Below are positions 1 to 5,675 of a stretch of DNA of 12,609 bases, piece after piece. This DNA is from Treponema sp. (lineage in GTDB: Bacteria > Spirochaetota > Spirochaetia > Treponematales > Breznakiellaceae). The notes under the pieces were generated by a model that was not told the origin of the DNA, ran no database searches, and was given only the letters and a program-made list of their open reading frames with translations. Each line of letters starts with the position of its first letter. The first letter of the stretch is position 1. Position numbers and translations under genes: made by a program. The stretch lies in assembly GCA_031268245.1 (NCBI GenBank), contig JAIRXN010000038.1:1-12609 (forward strand), written 5' to 3'.

Positions 1-75
1 TAGTATCCCCGGCGATAACCAGAACGATTTGAAAAATACCGGCGCTTTGGCGGATTCCACAAACGTAGCGTTCAC
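1..75 (-). CDS. Possible 5' end of another minus-strand gene (partial, doubtful)
   Basis: A minus-strand reading frame opens at a GTG (75..73), 10 nt after the stop of the GT39 gene, and stays open to the left edge. It would encode about 25 residues, starting M-N-A-T-F-V-E-S-A-K. An AAGG overlaps the proposed start, but there is no separate Shine-Dalgarno sequence. No family can be recognised from so short a piece. The case rests on close spacing in an otherwise tightly packed operon. Another frame is also open here, so an untranslated 3' region is equally possible. I see no convincing terminator hairpin in these 85 bases. Confidence 0.2.
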   Translation of the reverse strand, partial: MNATFVESAKAPVFFKSFWLSPGIL

Positions 76-85
76 CTTGCGATTT

Positions 86-2092
86 CTACCGCAAAAACTT
101 CTTCATTACGGCCTTATCCCTGTTTATTCTGATCTTGACGATCCGTTTGCCGTCAAGACCGAAGCGTTTCAGTTCCATATCGTACATTTCCTGTTCCACA
201 TAGTGAACGGGGCTTATATACAGGATGTCGATATTCTTTTCCCCGGAATAAATGGGGATATTCTGATATTTGTAGTAGCCTTCCTTTCCGTCTCTTCTGT
301 CCGTTACCGCGGCGGATAGTCCGCTGTGCCGTGCCGCATCGGCGCTGATGTACTGCCATGCTTCTTTTGACACGTCAAAAAAAGTAGTGTGGGGAAGTAT
401 ATGGAAAAGTCCAAGGAGCAGTATGTATGCTGTAATCATCGAAAGAATTTTTATGTACGGTTTTCCTGTGTCGAGATTGAGAAGGATGGCCCATATTGAC
501 AGTATAAATACAGATATTATTGAAAGATAGCGCAGGGTAAGTATCGGCCTTATGAAGGATATTAAAAATGCCTCAAGGAATACAAAGAGGCATATAAAAA
601 CCATATAGTCGAGAAGCAATTTCTGCCGATGCCTAAAACAGCCTCTCTTGTCCAGAAAATGCCTTACGGTCCAATAGAGGGGTCCTGAAAGAGGCAGGAC
701 AAGGCAGGAAAAAAGTTTCAGTTCGGCGTTTAAGGGTTTAATCCAGTTGTTGAATTCCTCGTCCATGATTTCTCCGGCCCTCAGGTTATGGGCAAGATAG
801 GGGAATAACGAAAGGGCTGTGATAACATTGAACAGAAAAAAAACAAGTGTTTCTTTTGGGGTAAATTCCTTTTTTGCTATCCTGTATATGCAGAAGAACA
901 GGAAATTGGAAGCAACAAAAAGAACGCCGTAGAAGTGTGTGTTTACAAGCAATACAGAAAGGAATGTATATAAAAGCATATCTTTGTTTTTTCTGTTTTT
1001 GAGAATGCGCAAAAATAGTACTGCAAGGATCGTTACAAGCAGGAGCTGAAGCATGTAAGCCCTGGTATTATGGGAAGCGCGGATAAGATAACTGCTAAAA
1101 CTCAAAAAAATCGCCGCTGTAGCTGCCGCTCTTCTTCCTGCGTATTCTTTTACAAGTATCCAGATGCAGGGAACAAGAGCCGTGCCGGCTATGACCGACA
1201 GCATCCTGCCCGCGGCTTCCGAATGACCGCAGAGAAGAAACATCAGCTTTAATACAAGATAATAAAAGGGAGGATTGCCCGGATCCGAAAAAAGTACGGC
1301 AAGGGGGGTTCCCGGCGCGCTGATTTCGGCGGAACTCAATTCATCTCCGCCGGCAGAATGCCAGCCAATACCGTTGAGCCGCAGCAGAAAGGCAATAATC
1401 GTAATACCAAGGGGAATAATCCAGGGGTGTTTGTTTAGCAGGAACAGTATTCTCCGCTGTTCTGCCGGTCTACCGATCTCCCTGCCTTTAAGACTCAGGG
1501 CCCGGCAGAAAATCCATATACAGAAAAGCATAATATAGAGAGGCCAGAAATACCATGGGTACATCAGGGGAGCAAAGAAGAACAGGAGAAAAAAGTTCAG
1601 GTTACCGTACCAGTTGATTCTTTTCCCGAACGGGAAGGGTGCATAGTTCATGTTTTTCGATATGTCGTATATTCTGCTGTCAGCATCTTCTGTGGAAGCG
1701 AAAGAACGGATATCCTTGGGGGTAAAATAATAAAAAGAGTTTCCGATAAACACAGAGATACTGTCTATTGAGGAGAGACTTTCTTCCGCCGTATCTTTGG
1801 GAACCATAAGGAAAAGTTCTTTAATCAGACCGTCCAATTCCCTGTACATAACGATTGTATCAATGGACGGATCGGCTTCGGTAGTGGGAGAGAGTACATG
1901 GATCATATCCCCGGGACTTGTTTTAAGCAGAAAATCGACGGAGCGGCTTTTCTTTATTTCGATGTTAACATGAATCCGGGCGGCCGCGGGATTGAGTCTG
2001 TAACCGTTGATCCGGAAGATCCCGGCCTGGGAAAGGCAGCATAAAAGAATACAAAAGAATAAAAAAATTACACGATTGTGTTTTTTATTCAT
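86..2092 (-). CDS. GT39-like polytopic membrane glycosyltransferase with extra N-terminal extracytoplasmic domain
   Basis: Predicted 668-residue integral membrane protein of the GT-C fold (GT39, ArnT/PMT-like). Such enzymes move a sugar from a polyprenyl-phosphate donor to an acceptor on the outer face of the cytoplasmic membrane. The N terminus (MNKKHNR then a hydrophobic stretch, residues 7-24) is a signal anchor. Residues about 33-158 are soluble and beta-rich, followed by membrane segments from about 165. The first large loop has the acidic pair in GGDELSSAE (Asp250-Glu251), where this fold keeps its catalytic acid. A later RYL (521-523) and a soluble tail (from about 575) also fit. I chose ATG 2092, which overlaps the gtrA stop by 8 nt (ATGAATAA), over an in-frame TTG at 2128 that would add a lysine-rich 12-residue extension. 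The gene is AT-richer than its neighbours (20 G+C of 60 in both 541-600 and 841-900). The acceptor is unknown. Confidence 0.85.
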   Translation of the reverse strand: MNKKHNRVIFLFFCILLCCLSQAGIFRINGYRLNPAAARIHVNIEIKKSRSVDFLLKTSPGDMIHVLSPTTEADPSIDTIVMYRELDGLIKELFLMVPKDTAEESLSSIDSISVFIGNSFYYFTPKDIRSFASTEDADSRIYDISKNMNYAPFPFGKRINWYGNLNFFLLFFFAPLMYPWYFWPLYIMLFCIWIFCRALSLKGREIGRPAEQRRILFLLNKHPWIIPLGITIIAFLLRLNGIGWHSAGGDELSSAEISAPGTPLAVLFSDPGNPPFYYLVLKLMFLLCGHSEAAGRMLSVIAGTALVPCIWILVKEYAGRRAAATAAIFLSFSSYLIRASHNTRAYMLQLLLVTILAVLFLRILKNRKNKDMLLYTFLSVLLVNTHFYGVLFVASNFLFFCIYRIAKKEFTPKETLVFFLFNVITALSLFPYLAHNLRAGEIMDEEFNNWIKPLNAELKLFSCLVLPLSGPLYWTVRHFLDKRGCFRHRQKLLLDYMVFICLFVFLEAFLISFIRPILTLRYLSIISVFILSIWAILLNLDTGKPYIKILSMITAYILLLGLFHILPHTTFFDVSKEAWQYISADAARHSGLSAAVTDRRDGKEGYYKYQNIPIYSGEKNIDILYISPVHYVEQEMYDMELKRFGLDGKRIVKIRINRDKAVMKKFLR
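1619..1996 (-). other. N-terminal extracytoplasmic domain of the GT39-like protein
   Basis: This stretch encodes residues about 33-158, between the signal anchor and the next membrane segments. It is polar with alternating hydrophobic residues (for example SIDSISVFIGNSFYYFTP), as expected for a beta-rich soluble domain. Ordinary GT39 enzymes go from the first transmembrane helix straight to the catalytic DE-bearing loop, so about 125 extra residues are atypical. The fold and function are not recognised; binding an acceptor or glycan is only a guess. Confidence 0.55.
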
Positions 2093-2519
2093 CTGCTTTT
2101 TTTTCTGCGGTTTTTTTCCGGAAAACAAAAAACTTTGAAATGATAAAATTGATTATCATTCCTGCGGCGATACCCATGGCCTGGGCCATGAATTTATAGG
2201 GAGGATTAAACAGATAGAGAACGAGTTGCATCACCAGTATATTGAGGAGAAGCCCCGCAAGGGAACCGGAGAGGAATTGCAGCCATTTGCCAACCCTGAT
2301 CTTTTCCCCGCCGGTGTATTCTTTGAATGACCATATATGGTTAATAAAATAATTCTGGGTACCGGCGCTGATAAAACAAAAAATACTGACGGGGATCACA
2401 TGGAATTTCAGGAGATCCGCGCCGAGAAAAAATAAGAACAGATTTGTTACTGTACCCAGCACGCCCGTAAGGCCGAATTTTATGAATTCTCCAAGCAGGC
2501 GCTTTGTTTCCTTTTCCAA
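2085..2519 (-). CDS. GtrA-family membrane protein (putative lipid-linked sugar translocation)
   Basis: A 144-residue protein with four predicted membrane helices (about 13-33, 40-57, 82-103 and 110-131). It has the GtrA family's two-repeat layout: FIKFGLTGVLGTVTNL near the start, and the paired aromatic-basic signatures NYFINHIWSFK (56-66) and NFIISKFFVFRKK (124-136) after helices 2 and 4. GtrA proteins are believed to flip polyprenyl-phosphate-linked sugars across the inner membrane for a GT-C transferase, which matches the GT39 gene directly downstream. The start is TTG at 2519, because the first in-frame ATG lies deep inside the protein (Met98). It follows the GH3 stop by 7 nt without a clear Shine-Dalgarno sequence, suggesting translational coupling. 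No GtrB-like polyprenyl-phosphate sugar synthase is visible in the window, so that partner would have to be encoded elsewhere. Confidence 0.9.
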   Translation of the reverse strand: MEKETKRLLGEFIKFGLTGVLGTVTNLFLFFLGADLLKFHVIPVSIFCFISAGTQNYFINHIWSFKEYTGGEKIRVGKWLQFLSGSLAGLLLNILVMQLVLYLFNPPYKFMAQAMGIAAGMIINFIISKFFVFRKKTAEKKADE

Positions 2520-2526
2520 GATCGGC

Positions 2527-4626
2527 CTATTTTACCGTAACTACAGCTTCCACCGGTTTTGGAGCGCCTCTCTCCACGGATACAGGCGCGGGAGCCGCAT
2601 CGCAGGCATAGATCGTGTAGGCGCCGGGAACAAGAACGCTTTTGCCGGCGGCATTTACGGATTCAAAGGCTGATGAAGGGAGTTCAAAGTCTGCGTTTAC
2701 CGTTTTTCCGGCAGGAACATTGATCCGCCTGAAGGCCCGCAGGGAACAGAGGGGATCATCGGCGGAACGGTCTTTTTTGGCGATGTAAAGCTGGATCACG
2801 TCTTCGCCGTCCCGCTTGCCGGTGTTTGACAGGCTTACTGTTGCCTTTATTTTTTCACCCGCACGGATGGCGGCGGCTGAAAGCTTAAGCGAATCAAAAC
2901 TGAAACCGGTATAGGAAAGACCGAAGCCGAAGGGATAGAGGGGCTTTTCCGCCATGTAGCGGTAAGTCCGTCCCTTCATATCATAGTTTTCGTAGGGGGG
3001 AAGCTGGCTCGTGGAAGCCGGGAAACTGATGGGGAGATGGCCTCCGGGGTTCAGATCCCCAAAGATTATGTCGGCAATTACTTCTCCGCCCTTTTCGCCG
3101 GAATACCATGCAAAGATCACCGCATCGGCAATATCCTCCGGTATTGCAATGGGGCTGCCGCCTGTAAGGATCAGGATGACGGGTTTGCCTGTATCTTTCA
3201 ACTGGCGCAGAAACTTGAGCTGCCAGGGCGGAAGCTCAATAGTATCCCTGTCGCCGTTGGAATCGGAAGCGATGGTGTCGCCTTCTTCTCCTTCCATGGA
3301 ACCGTCAAGGCCCATAACCGCAATCAGGAGGTCGGTATCGGCGCCGGTAAAGAAACCGGCCTGGGAACTGAAACGGGCAGGATGGTTCTCTTCATACTGA
3401 AGGCAGCCGTGGCGGTATTCAAGGTTGATGGCGTATTTGTCCCTCACCTTCTGCCCGAGTCCTTCGAGGATCGTAACGAAACGGGGGCTGATGCCGTAGT
3501 AGTTTCCGAACAGTACGTGCGGGTTGGCGGCGCAGGGCCCCACCAGGGTAATGCGTTTGGCGCTGTCGTCAAGGGGAAGGAGGCCCTTGTTGTTCCTGAG
3601 AAGGGCAATGGATTTCTCCGCCGCCCTGCGCGCCAGCTTTTGATGTTTTTCGCAGTTGATCACGTCTCCTGAGATTTTGGAGTAGGGATCCTGTTCGGGA
3701 GGATCGAACATTCCCAGTTTGAAGCGGGTCCGCAGGAGCCGTGTCAGCGCCCGATCGATTGTCTCTTCGGTTACAAGTCCCTTCTTGTAGGAAACGGTAA
3801 GCTGGGGGTAGGTACATCCGCAGTTAAGATCGCAGCCGGCATTGAGAGCCAGGGCCGCCGATTCTTCGGGGCTGTTTGTCACCTTGTGGTGTTCATGGAA
3901 ATCCCGGATAGCCCAGCAGTCGGAAGTAACATGGCCCTTGAAACCCCATTCCCCCCGGAGTATGTCCCGAAGCAGATAGTAGCTTCCTCCGCAGGGTTCT
4001 CCCAGAGTACGGTTGTAGGCGCCCATGACCGCCTCGACTCCTCCTTCCACCAGAGTCTTGAACGCGGGAAGATAGGTTTCAAAGAGATCCTTTTTGGAGA
4101 CCACGGCGTCAAAAGTGTGGCGCAGTTTTTCAGGCCCCGAGTGTACCGCAAAGTGTTTGGCGCAGGCGGCGGCCTTCATGTGTTCAGGATCGGGGCCCTG
4201 CAGGCCGCGTACCAGGGCAAGACCTATACGGCTGGTAAGGAAAGGATCTTCGCCGTAGGTTTCCTGACCCCGGCCCCAGCGGGGATCGCGGAAGATATTG
4301 ATGTTGGGAGTCCAGAAGGTAAGTCCCCAGTACTGGCCCCGGTTTCCCCGTTTAATCGCTTCATTGTATTTTGCCCGCGCCTCATCGGAAATCGCTGTGG
4401 CGACTTCTTCAACAAGGCCCTCGTCAAAGGCGGCTGCCAGGGCGATAGCCTGGGGGAATACCGTAGCCACCCCGGCTCTGGCAACGCCGTGGAGACATTC
4501 ATTCCACCAGTTGTATTCGGGAACCCCCAGCCTTGGTATGGCGGCACTGGTATAGCTTAACTGTGAGACCTTCTCCTCAATAGTCATTTTTGAAATGAGT
4601 TCTCTGATACGCTCTTCTCTATTCAT
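2527..4626 (-). CDS. Cytoplasmic glycoside hydrolase family 3, beta-xylosidase/beta-glucosidase type
   Basis: A 699-residue GH3 enzyme that should release sugars from the non-reducing end of beta-linked oligosaccharides. The N-terminal TIM-barrel carries NWWNECLHGVARAG (40-53), PRWGRGQETYGEDP (115-128), KHF (157-159) and VTSDCWAI, where Asp236 is the catalytic nucleophile. The second sandwich domain has MGLDGSMEGEEGD, which should supply the acid/base glutamate (about 445-448). A C-terminal fibronectin III-like domain begins near 600. NWWNECLHGVARAG and the SDC context resemble beta-xylosidases more than classical beta-glucosidases, but specificity is not certain. There is no signal peptide and no PA14 insertion, so the enzyme is predicted cytoplasmic and acts on imported oligosaccharides. 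The start is ATG 4626, preceded by GGAGG at 5-nt spacing; an in-frame TTG at 4641 has no such site. First gene of the GH3-gtrA-GT39 cluster. Confidence 0.95.
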   Translation of the reverse strand: MNREERIRELISKMTIEEKVSQLSYTSAAIPRLGVPEYNWWNECLHGVARAGVATVFPQAIALAAAFDEGLVEEVATAISDEARAKYNEAIKRGNRGQYWGLTFWTPNINIFRDPRWGRGQETYGEDPFLTSRIGLALVRGLQGPDPEHMKAAACAKHFAVHSGPEKLRHTFDAVVSKKDLFETYLPAFKTLVEGGVEAVMGAYNRTLGEPCGGSYYLLRDILRGEWGFKGHVTSDCWAIRDFHEHHKVTNSPEESAALALNAGCDLNCGCTYPQLTVSYKKGLVTEETIDRALTRLLRTRFKLGMFDPPEQDPYSKISGDVINCEKHQKLARRAAEKSIALLRNNKGLLPLDDSAKRITLVGPCAANPHVLFGNYYGISPRFVTILEGLGQKVRDKYAINLEYRHGCLQYEENHPARFSSQAGFFTGADTDLLIAVMGLDGSMEGEEGDTIASDSNGDRDTIELPPWQLKFLRQLKDTGKPVILILTGGSPIAIPEDIADAVIFAWYSGEKGGEVIADIIFGDLNPGGHLPISFPASTSQLPPYENYDMKGRTYRYMAEKPLYPFGFGLSYTGFSFDSLKLSAAAIRAGEKIKATVSLSNTGKRDGEDVIQLYIAKKDRSADDPLCSLRAFRRINVPAGKTVNADFELPSSAFESVNAAGKSVLVPGAYTIYACDAAPAPVSVERGAPKPVEAVVTVK

Positions 4627-4631
4627 TTTAT

Positions 4632-4636
4632 CCTCC
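4632..4636 (-). promoter_or_regulatory. Shine-Dalgarno site of the GH3 gene
   Basis: GGAGG on the minus strand, 5 nt before ATG 4626. It decides that ATG, rather than the TTG at 4641, is the start. It abuts the 13-bp dyad at 4637-4649. Confidence 0.8.
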
Positions 4637-4649
4637 GCCAAAGTTTGGC
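4637..4649. promoter_or_regulatory. Perfect 13-bp dyad next to the GH3 ribosome-binding site
   Basis: GCCAAA-G-TTTGGC is a perfect inverted repeat with a single central base. A one-base loop cannot form an RNA hairpin with all six pairs, so a protein-binding DNA operator is more likely than a structured RNA. It touches the GGAGG of the GH3 gene and would lie in the transcribed leader, where a bound repressor could act as a roadblock. The regulator is unknown and no regulator gene is in the window. Confidence 0.4.
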
Positions 4650-4691
4650 TTTTTGTAAACGAAACCTCTCGAAATCCGGCTGGTGCGGAAG

Positions 4692-4716
4692 CGCGGTTTC
4701 CGGCGAAACAACCGCG
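4692..4716. repeat. Inverted repeat in the GH3-metA divergent region
   Basis: Perfect 7-bp arms (CGCGGTT at 4692-4698 and AACCGCG at 4710-4716) flank 11 bases. A nested alternative pairs GTTTC (4696-4700) with GAAAC (4705-4709) around a 4-base loop. It sits 4 bp upstream of the metA -35 box. It would also fall at the very 5' end of a GH3 transcript started from the predicted promoter. It could be an operator or a 5' stem-loop; no T-run follows on either strand, so it is not a terminator. Confidence 0.4.
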
Positions 4717-4720
4717 ACAC

Positions 4721-4748
4721 TTGAAAGTATATACGAATATGTTATATT
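4721..4748 (+). promoter_or_regulatory. Predicted sigma-70-type promoter of metA (leaderless geometry)
   Basis: -35 TTGAAA (4721-4726), 16-nt spacer, then an extended -10: TG at 4740-4741 and TATATT at 4743-4748. Transcription should begin near 4754-4757, only 1-4 nt before the metA ATG at 4758. An alternative -10, TATTAT (4745-4750, 18-nt spacer), moves the start to about the ATG itself. No Shine-Dalgarno sequence is present before the ATG. Confidence 0.6.
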
Positions 4749-4755
4749 ATGTAAG
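4726..4755 (-). promoter_or_regulatory. Possible promoter of the GH3-gtrA-GT39 operon
   Basis: Reading the minus strand: -35-like CTTACA (4755..4750, 4 of 6 consensus bases), 18-nt spacer, -10 TATACT (4731..4726, 5 of 6). Transcription would start near 4719 and give a leader of about 93 nt. The elements interlock with the metA promoter. The -35 match is weak, so this is a candidate only. Confidence 0.3.
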
Positions 4756-4757
4756 CC

Positions 4758-5675
4758 ATGCCTATAAAGATACCAAGAAGCCTGCCTGCCTTCGGCGCTC
4801 TTCAGAATGAGAGGGTCTTTGTAATGCCCAACGACCGGGCGGAACATCAAGACATCCGGCCCCTCAAGGTTGGAATGCTGAATCTTATGCCCACGATGGT
4901 GGACACGGAGATTCAGCTTCTCAGGCTGCTGGGGAACAGTCCCCTGCAAGTGGATATTATTCTTTTACGGATGGGAAGTCACGACTCGAAGAACGCCCCG
5001 CCGGGACATCTTGAAAAATTCTACATTAATTCCGAAGAGATTGTAAATTCCGGTGTGCGCCTTGACGGTCTCATCATCACCGGGGCGCCGGTAGAGACCC
5101 TTCCCTTTGAAGAGGTGGATTATTGGGAAGAACTTTCCGGAGCAATAGACTATTCCGAAAAGAACGTTTTTTCCACCATGCATATCTGCTGGGGAGCCCA
5201 GGCGGGCTTGTACCGCCGCTACGGGATTCCCAAGAAGCCTCTCGCATCAAAACTGTTCGGTGTTTTTCCGCATGAGGTAAATGAACAGTATTCCCCTCTC
5301 TTCCGGGGATTTGATGATGAATTTCTTGCTCCCCAGTCCCGGCATACGGCCAGCGACAGAGATGCTATTGCCTCTCATCCGGCCCTGACGATACAGTCGG
5401 AAACCCGGGAAGCGGGGGTTTTTATCGTTACCGCGCGGGACTGCCGGGAGGTTTATGTTACAGGCCACCTTGAGTACGATCCCCTGACTCTGGACAGGGA
5501 ATACCGGAGGGATCTGGCAAAGGGGCTTCCCATCACCCCGCCAAAAAATTATTATCCTGAAGACGATCCTTCACGGAAACCGGTCGTGCGCTGGCGGGCC
5601 CATGCCCATCTTTTTTTCAACAACTGGCTCAACTTTGTCTATCAGGAAACGCCTTTTAATCTGGATGAACTTTAA
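4758..5675 (+). CDS. metA: MetA-type homoserine O-acyltransferase, predicted to use acetyl-CoA
   Basis: A 305-residue cytoplasmic enzyme that O-acylates L-homoserine, the first committed step of methionine synthesis. It matches the MetA family end to end. Aligned by eye to E. coli MetA with a +2 offset after residue 98, the catalytic set is intact: Cys144 in HICWGAQAG (acyl-thioester), His237 and Glu239 in GHLEYD, plus Lys165 and Ser194. Residue 113 is Glu, in GAPVETL. This equals E. coli position 111, where Glu is reported to favour acetyl-CoA and Gly succinyl-CoA, so homoserine O-acetyltransferase is the better functional name. The N terminus MPIKIP is a family hallmark and fixes the start at 4758 despite the absence of a ribosome-binding site. 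Odd point: the family's LNLMPKK/LNLMPTK segment reads LNLMPTM here (Met47). Single-gene unit with its own promoter. Confidence 0.97.
   Translation: MPIKIPRSLPAFGALQNERVFVMPNDRAEHQDIRPLKVGMLNLMPTMVDTEIQLLRLLGNSPLQVDIILLRMGSHDSKNAPPGHLEKFYINSEEIVNSGVRLDGLIITGAPVETLPFEEVDYWEELSGAIDYSEKNVFSTMHICWGAQAGLYRRYGIPKKPLASKLFGVFPHEVNEQYSPLFRGFDDEFLAPQSRHTASDRDAIASHPALTIQSETREAGVFIVTARDCREVYVTGHLEYDPLTLDREYRRDLAKGLPITPPKNYYPEDDPSRKPVVRWRAHAHLFFNNWLNFVYQETPFNLDEL

Noticed and set aside
29..319. Plus-strand open frame at the left end
   Set aside because: It overlaps the 3' end of the GT39 gene antisense and resembles no known family.
3037..3672. Plus-strand open frame of 211 codons inside the GH3 gene
   Set aside because: It is fully antisense to conserved GH3 sequence, has no recognisable domain or ribosome-binding site, and is explained by codon bias of the opposite strand.
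3886..4560. Plus-strand open frame of 224 codons opposite the GH3 catalytic barrel
   Set aside because: It mirrors the most conserved part of GH3; length alone is not evidence in GC-biased coding DNA.
4637..4655. Terminator-like dyad followed by five T residues on the plus strand
   Set aside because: No plus-strand gene lies upstream, and the dyad has only a one-base centre (or a 4-bp stem if the loop is opened), so an operator is a better reading.
4627..4757. Possible SAM or other methionine riboswitch before metA
   Set aside because: The predicted transcript has essentially no 5' leader, and the whole intergenic region is about 131 bp without the expected multi-helix pattern.
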